Below, one piece after another: positions 1 through 8,352 of a stretch of DNA of 17,255 nucleotides. The DNA lies in the NCBI GenBank assembly GCA_003833135.1, contig QZLH01000149.1:87468-104722 (forward strand). The letters run 5' to 3'. The position numbers were made by a program, and so were the translations under genes. The stretch's first letter is position 1, and the number at the start of each line of letters is the position of its first letter. The stretch comes from Oehlia diaphana. Its lineage: Eukaryota; Glomeromycota; Glomeromycetes; Glomerales; Glomeraceae. The notes under the pieces are model-generated. The model was not told where the DNA came from, made no database searches, and saw only the letters and a list, made by a program, of their open reading frames with translations.

Positions 1-13
1 TTTTCTTTCTTAG

Positions 14-157
14 GCGATTTATACTTCAGGTCTCTTGAGTAAATGGAAAATCTGGTAAGTAACATTTTTTTATTTGTATTAATTCTTTTAACAATACAAC
101 TAATAATATTTTGATTTTTTTTTTGTAAGTGCCGCTGAACAATCAACTACTCTCTGA
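14..157 (+). CDS. Possible 3' end of a spliced gene (two last exons, partial)
   Basis: The window opens with a pyrimidine run and an AG (12-13), then a 41-nt open stretch (14-54) reading AIYTSGLLSKWKI, then a consensus donor GTAAGT at 55. A T-rich stretch ends in AG at 128-129. Joining base 54 to base 130 keeps the frame, completes a Cys codon and reads AAEQSTTL before TGA at 155-157. The implied intron is 75 nt, a normal size for this genome. This fits the tail of a gene whose body lies left of the window. I do not recognise the protein, and 22 codons are too few to assign a family. An alternative is chance splice-like signals in AT-rich DNA. A longer frame through 129-419 lacks an ATG and runs through a tandem repeat, so I do not treat it as the gene. 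Confidence 0.33.
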
Positions 158-188
158 TTTTAGTATGACAAAGAGGATCTATAAAGTC

Positions 189-370
189 ACATGGTTTCCA
201 TCCACGTATGAAAGTGGAAAGAATAAAAAGAAGATGTACCCACCGCCCACATACGAAAAGAGAACTAAAAGAGAAAAACATGTCCCACACCCACATATGA
301 AAAGAGAAAGGATAAAAGGAAGGACATCTACACACGAAAAGGAAAGAATTGTTACATCCACACAGAAAGT
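189..370. repeat. Degenerate purine-rich tandem repeat
   Basis: Five imperfect copies of a unit with the core CCACATAYGAAA followed by a purine-rich tail are visible. The cores start near 202, 248, 291, 328 and 358, and the period shrinks from about 45 to about 30 bp. The plus strand is strikingly purine-rich between cores. The repeat leaves a frame open by accident (PTYEKRTKREK-like repeats), which is not evidence of a protein. Confidence 0.6.
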
Positions 371-419
371 ATCAATTATTTATTTATTTTTTTATTTATT
401 TTATCTTTTCATTGAATGA

Positions 420-977
420 TTATACATTTTATTATTTACTGTTAAATTTTTTTTAAGAAAATAAAAAAACGTTTTTGTATGTATATTAATATATATCATT
501 TTTCCTTTTTTTAAAAAATAAGAAGTCCATATCTCGCATTTTATTGTGCTGCATAACTTTTACGATGTTCACAATATTTATTACCCAATAAAAAGTTTTC
601 GCATCAATTTGTACCAAATTTATATCCATAAGTTATGCACTATATAGTGAGCCCATTTGGCACAAAATTTGTATTGTATTTATTTTAAGTTTATTCAAAT
701 TGTAGTCCTGCTTTAATCTATTTTTGTACATAGATTTATACCATTATTATATCTAAATTTGTGCCAAATAAGTCTGTATATGAGCCACTTTTTTATATGT
801 AGTTATATTAAATATATATTCCAATTATGAACTATTTTGAATATAAATTTGTACATGTATTAGCAAATTTTATATTTGTGTCGCGCAGTTTTAATCTATT
901 TGTATTACATACGTTTAAATATATTTTAAATTCACAAAGTCGAAAACAAATAATTAAAGTTTTATAAAAATAAGAAG
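420..977. other. AT-rich spacer with degenerate ATTTGGCACAAATTT-type repeats
   Basis: No coding frame is supported. A short motif recurs in both orientations: ATTTGGCACAAAATTT at 655-670 and its near reverse complement AAATTTGTGCCAAAT at 755-769, with weaker relatives near 606-620 and 843-855. A second short motif, TTAATCTATTT followed by GTA, occurs near 714 and near 890. These look like remains of an old inverted-repeat element. Confidence 0.4.
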
Positions 978-1598
978 TTATTGACATGATAATAACCTAA
1001 GTACCAGAATATTTAGTTTCTTCAGAGTTCGAAGCTGGATTCCTATAAAAAGCCCCAAAAAAGAAAGGAACAAAATGTTAGTTAATAAATATTTCATTAA
1101 TATAAAGACTTAAAGAAAAAACCTACATCAAAATTCCAAACGTCTAAAAATCAGAAAGAGCTGGTCTTCTAAAAAAAGAAAATATAATAATGAAATATGA
1201 GTAAAATTTCATTAAAAAATGATTAATAAAAAGTCCATTAAAAACTCACAGAAAACAAATCCTCAGATCAAAAATTGCTGAATTCTGAGTTCCACGCTCT
1301 GTTTCATCTAAAAAAAAAAGAATAAATGAAACGTTAGAAAACGTTTCATTAAAAGAGATATATTAAAAAAGAACTCTCCCTACCAAAATCTAGCATATCC
1401 GAAGGCTAAAACAAAGAAAAAATCTAAAAAAAAGAAAAATTAACACATGAACAAAAAAAAATACAACAAAAATAAAAAAAAAGTACCTCCACTTTCATAA
1501 GAGAGCCTCTGAAATGAAAATGAAACCTAAAAAAAATGATGTTAATAATTATAACAGTAAAGAAATAGGAAAAAAAAAAAGAAAAATAAATACCCACC
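978..1598 (-). CDS. Candidate micro-exon gene, product unknown
   Basis: Read on the minus strand this stretch alternates short open blocks with T-rich introns that begin GT and end TTTTAG-like. Proposed exons, in transcript order, are: up to 1598 (donor gtgggt), 1508-1487, 1405-1384, 1307-1257, 1143-1123, and 1042 to a TAA at 978-980. Lengths of 22, 22, 51 and 21 nt keep one frame through every junction. An ATG at 1498-1496 gives MKVEPSDMLDF, then DETERGTQNSAIFDLR, then a less certain tail. The first exon reads KLSKLETPR in the same frame but has no ATG, so translation may start in the second exon. The penultimate exon and the last frame are uncertain: the final exon also reads NPASNSEETKYSGT and a stop in another frame. 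A donor seven bases downstream of 1257 (GTGAGT) is an alternative. No family is recognised. It may be a small gene, a UTR-rich transcript or a decayed gene. Confidence 0.4.
1325..1350. repeat. Perfect 11-bp inverted repeat inside a predicted intron
   Basis: AATGAAACGTT (1325-1335) is followed by a 4-base loop and its exact reverse complement AACGTTTCATT (1340-1350). It lies within the proposed 1308-1383 intron of the minus-strand micro-exon gene. The next intron carries a weaker version, AATGAAAT...ATTTCATT (about 1191-1215). Confidence 0.65.
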
Positions 1599-1639
1599 TG
1601 GGCGTCTCCAGTTTGGAAAGCTTGTTTTTTCCATATTCT

Positions 1640-1826
1640 TGGTAAGCTTTTATTTTTCTTCTTCTTTGGAAATTGTTTTCTTTGAATTTTGATGTTTCTA
1701 AAGTTAACGAAAAGGGAAGTATGAAAGAGAGGAAGAAAGAAAGAGAGGATAGAGGAAAAATGAAAGAGAAAGTTTGTAAAAAAAAGTTAAAAAAAAGTCT
1801 AAAAAAGAGATCGGAGATCAATATTA
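1640..1826 (-). promoter_or_regulatory. Long pyrimidine (CT) tract upstream of the micro-exon gene
   Basis: On the minus strand 1693-1821 is almost entirely T and C with few purines, ending in TTAACTTTAG near 1693. CT-rich tracts like this occur just before transcription or translation starts in many fungal genes; the AG could equally be a splice acceptor of the first visible exon. The tract keeps a frame open (runs of F, S and L), but the amino-acid composition is an artefact of the tract. Confidence 0.25.
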
Positions 1827-1829
1827 ATA

Positions 1830-2746
1830 ATAATATTTCACGTGATACATATACACGTGATATGCAATTTTAAAAATGTTTGATGGTGTTGATCGTTACG
1901 TAGGATTTTTAGTAGTAGTAAATTTTTACTATATTATTGACAGTTAATAGTCACTTATATATTTCAGAAAAAGGATAAATGTTAAATGTTACATAAAGAA
2001 ATATATAATTAGTACGAATTTAGTATATAATTAAAAAAAAGCAAAACTGGTACAAATTTAGTATATGGTTTAAAAAAAATTCAAAAATGTGTAATTAATA
2101 TGAATATAGATATAAAACTAGTATAAAACTAAGCAATTAGTACAAATTTAGCATATTACGAATATAAAATTAAGTGATTAACACAAATTTAGTACGTGAT
2201 TAAAAATACAAAATAAGTATAAAACCAAGCAAATAGTATAAGTTTAGTACGTTATTAAAAAATAATTTTTTTAAATTTTATTAAGTGGCTCAAATTTAGT
2301 ATATAAAATTAACAATATACATAAATTCCAAATGAATACAATATAAATTACAAATGATGACTATTTACTGGGTTATTAATAAGTGTAGTTACCTAATCTA
2401 TTATGAAAAAAAATTTCTTTTTGAGAAAAATTATCATTAAAAAAGTTACTTACTATTACAGTTGCCAGGATTAAAATTTAACAAAAAAAAGTTGATGAAA
2501 AAAAATCTCTATTGCGAAAAATAACATTATAGGCAATCTATTGTTACAAAAAAAAATTAACCATCGGATTTGTAGTGATCTATCTTTATTACAAAATCTC
2601 TGATAATTAAAAAAAGTACAATATAAGAAAAATTCCAAAAAATAATAATCGTAATAAAAAAAATAGCAAATCACATAAATATTAGCAATCAAAAAGTGAG
2701 GTGTTAATACTAATTAGTATTAGTGAGACACCAGTAATGGTGAACT
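1830..2746. other. AT-rich spacer with diverged short tandem repeats
   Basis: Between about 1990 and 2310 a motif of the form AGTACAAATTTAGTAYRT...ATTAAAAA recurs at least six times (near 2011, 2049, 2137, 2182, 2235 and 2290) with irregular spacing. It shares the AAATTTG/CAAATTT core with the motif at 600-860. Frames open here consist of K, N, I, Y and F codons and have no features of a protein. Nothing else is supported. Confidence 0.4.
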
Positions 2747-2791
2747 AAAAATTATTTTTTTTATATATTAGTCATCAACATTTGGAGATCA
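2747..2791. repeat. Left copy of a ~45-bp direct repeat flanking the palindromic array
   Basis: An A-run, TTA, eight T, then ATATATTAGTCATCAACATT and TGGAGATCA. The same sequence recurs at 3663-3707 with one base substitution (A/G) and small differences in the A and T runs. The array at 2794-3525 lies between the two copies. Confidence 0.75.
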
Positions 2792-2793
2792 TA

Positions 2794-3525
2794 TAATGTG
2801 CCATACTGTTCAAAAATCCCAGGTGGCCACCCTGGATGCATCCAGGGTAGCTACCCAGGATGTATCCAGGATTTACCCTAGATCATCAAACGCTGTACTG
2901 TTCAAAAATCCAGGGTGGTCATCCAGGATTTTTGAACATTTACTATAATGCGCCATACTGTTCAAAAATCCCAGGTGGCCACCCTGGATGCATCCAGGGT
3001 AGCTACCCGGGATGTATCCAGGATTTACCCTGGATTACCAAACGCCATACTGTTCAAAAATCCAGGATGACCCTGGATACATCCCAGGTGAGCATCCTGG
3101 ATGCATCCAGGATTTACTCTAGATTGATCTCGGGTAGTTACCCTGGATGCATCCAGGGTGATCACCCAGGATTTTTGAACATTTACTATGGCACGCCGTA
3201 CTGATCAAAAATCCAGGGTGTTCACCCTAGTTACCCTGGATGCATCCAAGGTGATCACCCAGGATTTTGAAAATTTATATAATGCGCTATACTGTTCAAA
3301 AATCCTGGGTGGCCACCCTGGATGCATCCAGAGTAGCTACCCGGAATGTATCCAGGATTTACCCTGGATTACCAAACGCCATACTGTTCAAAAATCCAGG
3401 ATAACCCTAGATATATCCCAGGTGAGCACCCTAGATGCATCCAGGATTTACCCTGGATTGATCTTGGGTAGTTACCCTGGATGCATCCAGGATTTACCCT
3501 GGATTGATCTTGGGTAGTTACCCTG
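2794..3525. repeat. GC-rich array of nested palindromes with TIR-like ends (MITE-like)
   Basis: Four related blocks start near 2794, 2946, 3188 and 3281, each opening with a form of GCCATACTGTTCAAAAATCC. The first three close with the inverse, GGATTTTTGAACATTTAC or a variant (2926-2943, 3169-3186, 3261-3280), so each resembles a small element with terminal inverted repeats. Inside, short CCTGGAT/ATCCAGG palindromes are packed together. The perfect 20-bp palindrome ACCCTGGATGCATCCAGGGT is at 2829-2848, 2981-3000 and 3140-3159, with damaged forms near 3231, 3316 and 3475. Blocks two and four are a 334-bp repeat of one another. The array is far richer in G+C than its surroundings. Frames open through it only because the repeat lacks stops in some phases; they start mid-repeat and encode the repeat itself, so I reject them as genes. 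Confidence 0.8.
3441..3525. repeat. 46-bp tandem duplication at the right end of the array
   Basis: The segment CCAGGATTTACCCTGGATTG plus the following ATCTTGGGTAGTTACCCTG starts at 3441 and again at 3487, a period of 46 bp, with identical bases across nearly the whole unit. It abuts the abrupt end of GC-rich sequence at 3525. Confidence 0.75.
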
Positions 3526-3540
3526 CCCTATAAAAAAAGT

Positions 3541-3660
3541 AGATATGTTTTTTATACTGAAAGATACGTTATGTGTACTGAGATATACGTCTAGATACGT
3601 CTAGATACGTTTTGAGATACGGAAAAATGCACAATTCCGTATCTTGCAAGACACGTTTTG
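3541..3660. repeat. AGATACGT short repeats ending in a 10-bp hairpin
   Basis: AGATACGT or close variants occur near 3562, 3581, 3593 and 3603. They are followed by AGATACGGAA (3615-3624) and its exact reverse complement TTCCGTATCT (3635-3644), enclosing a 10-base loop. An ambiguous base follows at 3662. Confidence 0.65.
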
Positions 3661-3662
3661 TN

Positions 3663-3707
3663 AAAATTAATTTTTTTTATATATTAGTCATCAACGTTTG
3701 GAGATCA
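3663..3707. repeat. Right copy of the ~45-bp direct repeat
   Basis: Matches 2747-2791 with a single substitution and small homopolymer differences. It starts one base after the N at 3662. It may be a duplicated target, a recombination footprint, or the overlap left by an imperfect assembly join. Confidence 0.75.
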
Positions 3708-6010
3708 CATTTTAACTTTTAAGTATAGATTAGGCGCAGATGAATCATGCGGTACACAATTCAAAGATTATTTATACAGGCTAATCTAAACATTAGAAGA
3801 TCGACATGTATTTTTTTATTATATTATATAGATTCAGTAATCTACAAAAAAAAATCATATTAAATTCTCCAATGAAACTGCGATATGTTATGCTTAAAAG
3901 AATTAAACTTACTATAAACTCTGCGCCTGAGGTGGCAATATAACGAATAATAAAGGAAATTTTCGATACAAAGGGTATGAGTTATAAGGGAGAAAGGACT
4001 GGGTTAAGGTAATTTAGAGGTTTGTTATCGGTAACTTATATACAGTATAAGGTGATGAAAATTACAAAGGAGTGAAACAGTGAAGTATAGGGAAGACCGG
4101 AAGAGTAAATATTTGTAAAATAAGAAAAAATATTAATAAATAAATAAATAAATAAGCAAACAAAAAGGAAAATTTTTTTTTAAAAAAAGGATTTAATAAA
4201 TTTTGTGATTTTTATGATACATTTTTTTATTTTATTTTATGTGAAGTCAGTGAGCATCAATAAAAAGAACATAGTTCGATACATATAAAGAACGTTCTAA
4301 CTAAGCGCAACCATCCATCGAGTCATAAAGAAACGACGAACCCTATCTACTAATAATAGAACCAAAAGATGATTCCCGCACTTCGACCAGTACAGAAATC
4401 GGGGGAGAAAAAAAGAAAAAAAATAAACTAATAAAGATCTATCAATTAGTAGCGTGGTAAACTACACATTAAAAATAAAGGTCGGGGTAAGACAACTCGG
4501 AGAAGAATAATCTATAGTAGAATTGCACTCTAGGTGCTCAAAAAAAGGACCACTATGTAAAAAGTTTGAAGAGGTAAACAAAATATACAAAAAATCTTTA
4601 TGTAATTTGAAATTTCTAAAATCATTAAAAGGATTAATATAGCCGTAATTACTATCCCGGCTAGGTATTTGACGTCTACGTATATTGATAGGGTTGCTAT
4701 TAGAACGATATTTCTTGTTATATGACGTAAAGGAATCTTTAGTTAGATCTAAGATAGCTGATTTTTATGATACATAGATTTTCAATGTATTTTTCCTTAT
4801 TTATTTTTCCGCAATTTTGATTCTGTTACATATACAAACATACTATATTTTTCGCCGATTAGCCAAAAATTTGTCCGTAATTAAAATTAACTCGTTGCTC
4901 TTAATATGACTAATTTGGAAATTAACTTTCACAACATTTTTTAAAACAGTAGTATATATATATCTAATTCAGAGATACGGTTTCTAAATAATATTATGCG
5001 CCTTAATTAATTTGTAATTTATTCAGCCAATAATGTTACAGTTACAGTACCTCATGTGATACGAGACGTAATTTAATAAAAGCCGAAAGCCGAACTTGTT
5101 ACAAAAAAGAAAGATTGATTGAATTTTTAATAGGAATTAAAAACGCCGTAAAGAATAATCCTTATTATATTAAATTTATGTATATTTATAATAATAATCC
5201 AAATAAAACAAACTTTTAATATTAAATATTTTAAATGTTTTTTTTAGGCGTCTTTTTGGGCTCAAATCTACAAGCATTTAATTGGGTATAGTCACTTTTA
5301 ATTCATTATTAAGGTCATTTAAAAATTATGTTCTTTAGAAATTCCTTTTTTAAAAGAAATATCATCAGCTGCAAGATCAGTAACTTGATCAGCTCTACAT
5401 TTGGTCTAAACTCTATGAACTTTGTGTCATAATTTATTGCTATGAAATTATTAGTATATCGAAATGGGGTGAATTTGCCCGTTGAAAATATATATTATGG
5501 AGCTTATATATGAATTCTGGTAGCGCAAATTATTAAAGCAAATGACGTTTAACTTTTTTAATTTAATTATGAATATTTCATTGACCTTACTTTTGAAAAA
5601 ACGGAAAAGTTCATTCTAAAAAAATATAACGAAATTGTTTATACCGAAATATGTAACCGATTTTCTTATAATTAATCATACTCTGGATATAACAAATTTA
5701 TATAATAAAACGCTAATGACCATGGAACAGTTATATTAAGTTATACCAAATTATTATGTACATCAAATCGGATTTTTTAGGACATGGATGATCTATTTTG
5801 CGCCAAATCATCTAATAGACATTGCAATTATGCAAAATTGTGATTACATAATACTATAAATATGTGAATCTACACGTGATATCGTAATACATTTTCTTCC
5901 TCTACCTTCTCTCCTCATATATTTTATTATTATTTTTTCTCTTTACATTTAACTGTTTATACGTACAATATGTTAAGGTAATTTTTTATTTGGGTATTTT
6001 TTTGAAACAG
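3708..6010. other. Long AT-rich stretch without a supported gene
   Basis: I see no convincing coding frame, tRNA or rRNA. Around 4285-4425 a slightly less AT-rich block reads LSATIHRVIKKRRTLSTNN, then (after a stop) FPHFDQYRNRG on the plus strand; this could be a very short coding relic, but no family is recognised. A donor-acceptor-like pair occurs at about 5977-6010 (AAG then GTAATT, ending GAAACAG) immediately before the stem-loop repeats. The rest is spacer with homopolymer runs. Confidence 0.35.
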
Positions 6011-6472
6011 CATGATGCTATGCATTGGGTGGGAGCATAACGTGCTTACTTTGTAAGCCTGTGAGTACCAGGTTTTCTGCAGTCTCACAGTAGGGCTGGC
6101 TGGGAGTTTTTTGGAATGGTATAGTACTATGCGAGGGTTGGAGCATAGTCGCTTACTTTTGGTAAGCTCGTGGGTACCAGCTTCTGCTGCAGTCCTGCGA
6201 TAGGACCGAAGGTAAGTGTATTTTTTGTTATTTTTTAACTTTTTTTAGTTCTTTTAAGATTTTTTATTTCTTCATTATTTTTAGCTTTGAATATTTTTGT
6301 TGGAGCAGCATTATGTCATGCATGGGTGGGAGTATAGCATGCTTACTTTGTAAGCCTGTGAGTATCAGCTTTTGCCATAGTCTCACAGTTGGTTGTGGTA
6401 TGGCATGGTGCTATGCATAATTTTCATGGAAGAAGCATAGTATGCTTCTTAAGAAGTCCCTTGTGGTAGGGC
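6011..6472. repeat. Four diverged copies of a three-stem-loop unit (possible structured RNA or element)
   Basis: Copies lie at about 6011-6100, 6118-6206, 6305-6392 and 6400-6472. Each shows three hairpins in the same order. Stem 1 is TATGC/GCATA (6019-6023 with 6035-6039), ACTATGC/GCATAGT (6126-6132 with 6143-6149), weak in copy 3, and CTATGC/GCATAG (6411-6416 with 6435-6440). Stem 2 is GCTTAC/GTAAGC in copies 1-3 (6044-6058, 6151-6167, 6341-6355) and CTTCTT/AAGAAG in copy 4 (6445-6456). Stem 3 is CTGTGAG/CTCACAG in copies 1 and 3, TCGTGGG/CCTGCGA in copy 2 (6068-6074 plus 100, i.e. 6168-6174 with 6194-6200) and CCCT/AGGG in copy 4. The different sequences keep pairing, which is the signature of conserved structure. 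A GTAAGT follows copy 2 at 6212. On the minus strand a frame stays open through copies 1 and 2 without a useful ATG; I think this is incidental. No known RNA family is recognised. Confidence 0.65.
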
Positions 6473-6592
6473 TATAATATTTAAACAAATATAAAATAAA
6501 ATTAATGAAAAAATGTGATATAAGCACAGTTTGAATGTATGGATAATTATAAGATTAAAGTTATCACTTAGGACTATTATTTTGAATCTTGA

Positions 6593-6703
6593 GACTTTGG
6601 TTGGAAAAACACATATCAAATACGAGCAGTTCTAGCAAGATCCTTTATGCCAAGAAGATTACCACATTTAAAAGTTATGTCACTATTCTCAAATGAATTC
6701 TAA
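6593..6703 (+). pseudogene. Short coding relic, unrecognised
   Basis: A 36-codon frame without a start codon reads GWKNTYQIRAVLARSFMPRR and continues LPHLKVMSLFSNEF to a TAA at 6701. Its residue mix (A, R, P, H, M, W) differs from the K/N/I/Y/F noise of neighbouring frames, so it resembles genuine protein more than chance. No family is recognised. It may belong with the relic at 7261-7599, but nothing between them links the two. Confidence 0.25.
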
Positions 6704-7257
6704 TAAAATAGATAGAAACCAATTATCATAATCCAAATAATGCATAGTTTATATTTTGCTTTTCAAAAAAAAAAATATTATATAATTAACATTTTATTAT
6801 AAGGTAATAACTACTATAATTGGGTTTGAAATTGTTGGTGTTTATTATTTAACATTTATAGTATAAATAAATTTTTTTTTTAAATATTTATTTTTATAAT
6901 AAGATAAAAAATGACAAATCAATTTGCCACTGTAATGAGTTTTCTGAAAATACATTAAAGACACATGGTCAAATAATCACTTTCTAGAAACTTATAGTAG
7001 GTTAGTGATGATTTGTAATTATTTTTGTATTAGTTACCTCTGTTCCATAAAAAATTTATTTTTAATGTTCCTGAAGGGAATCAACCAATTTATGAAAATA
7101 CTTATCATATCAAATCAAATGTAAAAATCCTGATAATTGTAAGTTAAATTCAATAATAATCATATTTTTATTTTTGATCTAATCATTAACTGTAAATTTC
7201 TATATAAAACTAGTAAATATACTTCTATATTTTAGAAATGACTAAAGAAACAATATC
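6704..7257. other. AT-rich spacer between two coding relics
   Basis: Homopolymer-rich sequence without a supported frame. An ATG at 7238 (MTKETISEYLLILSCGNIL then stop) overlaps the beginning of the next relic in another frame and may be its displaced N-terminal part. Confidence 0.3.
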
Positions 7258-7260
7258 TGA

Positions 7261-7599
7261 ATACCTTTTAATATTAAGTTGTGGGAACATCTTATGATGT
7301 TGATATATGACATGAAAAGTTTAGAAGGTTACCAATTTTTCTCTATCTCATGGGTACATGATTACAAGATAACATATAATGGGAAGCCATATATGTGAGC
7401 TAATCAGAAGCAACAATCAATGCAAGGTTCTGCAATATTCACCTATTCAGTTGAAAAGAATAGGTCAGATTCAGAAGACCATATAGATTTTGAAGATGAT
7501 GAGACAAATAGAAACAATGAGACAAATTATGAGAATACAGATTGCATGAGCAGTAATAATCTGTTTCTATATTATATATTATCACTGTATTCAATTTGA
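7261..7599 (+). pseudogene. Decayed coding sequence with one internal stop, unrecognised
   Basis: One frame runs from just after a stop at 7258 to TGA at 7597-7599, interrupted only by TGA at 7396-7398. Before the stop it reads, in part, SLEGYQFFSISWVHDYKITY; after it, QGSAIFTYSVEKNRSDSEDH, followed by an acidic, Asn-rich segment with FEDDETNRNNETNYENTD. About 112 codons with one stop, together with aromatic and charged composition quite unlike the surroundings, point to a broken gene. The part after the stop has its own ATG at 7420 (59 codons). A frame shift near 7270 could connect it to MTKETISEYLL at 7238. I do not recognise the family; a piece of a transposon protein or of a host gene is equally possible. 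Confidence 0.4.
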
Positions 7600-8352
7600 T
7601 GTGATTATATTGTAATACCCCTAAAAATAATCAATTTTTAAAAATTTGTGAATACCTGTGATTTTTTAAATAATTATCTAGAAAAAGGGTTGATTATCTA
7701 TTTCAATTGTTTGAGTAGTTTAATTATAAAAAACTGTAATTGTTACACAAAGTTAAAAAGCTTGCTTATAAGTAAACTATGATCACAAACATCTTTCATC
7801 TAATTCAGTAAATAAAATCACATTTATAGCACTGATATTAGCCAAGTTATTATAAATTAAAAATTTGACTATGCAGTATGTATTATCATTAGATTCCTCC
7901 AATTGAGATGAATATAATGATATAAAATTCATTAAAATCCAATTAGTAGATTATTTAATGTAGGATACGAAAATTTGAAAAAATACCCCTGAAATAAGCA
8001 ACTTTTGAAAATTTTATATGACTAATAAGCAACTTTTACAACTATCCTATATATATTTAGCCAAGTTAAATCCTCATGAGATGCCTATTAAGGTTCCGTT
8101 AACATGTGATACAATTAACGTTTATATATTTTATTGGTTCTGAAGGTTGACCTGACATGCAATGTAACATATTTATCTCCCATGTCTTAGAAGAATAACA
8201 GATAAGCAAATATTTACTTATTTCAAGTAATTACATAATAAATTATGTTATTCATAATCAAATAGCGAGGAATAATATCAACTCAAAAATATAGATATTA
8301 AAAATTAAATAATCAAAGCTACGGACCGCTGGATCTGAACAGCTAAAGATAA
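7600..8352. other. AT-rich spacer, nothing firm
   Basis: No gene is supported. A small direct repeat, AATAAGCAACTTTT, occurs near 7994 and 8026. The stretch ends at the LINE-like relic, whose 5' limit cannot be fixed; sequence from about 8320 may already belong to it. Confidence 0.35.

Noticed and set aside
147..361. Two minus-strand frames of about 60 codons
   Set aside because: They are reverse-strand readings of the same tandem repeat and give mostly F, S, L and C.
129..419. Plus-strand 96-codon frame
   Set aside because: No ATG at its start, and most of it is the degenerate tandem repeat; composition follows the repeat.
1022..1042. GAGTTCGAAGCTGG resembling a tRNA B box
   Set aside because: There is no matching A box or cloverleaf at a suitable distance, and it falls within a predicted exon.
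1549..1873. Minus-strand 90-codon frame (1549-1821) and plus-strand 66-codon frame (1673-1873)
   Set aside because: The minus frame runs through the CT tract and then into an intron; the plus frame is the antisense of that tract. Only the KLSKLETPR part is kept, as a possible first exon.
2471..2692. Minus-strand 73-codon frame rich in F, Y, I and C
   Set aside because: Composition is that of AT-rich noise; there are no splice sites or motifs.
2860..3517. Two overlapping plus-strand frames of about 110 codons rich in P, G, D and S
   Set aside because: They lie wholly inside the palindromic array, begin mid-unit and encode only the repeat period.
2794..3525. CRISPR-like appearance of the repeats
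   Set aside because: Spacing is irregular, there are no unique spacers, units are nested and bounded by inverted repeats, and the DNA is eukaryotic in character.
6011..6206. tRNA-like cloverleaf in the stem-loop repeats
   Set aside because: No acceptor stem, no T-loop consensus, and stem lengths and spacing do not fit a tRNA.
5960..6255. Minus-strand frame of about 95 codons through stem-loop copies 1 and 2
   Set aside because: No usable ATG, not maintained through copies 3 and 4, and base-paired structure explains the conservation better.
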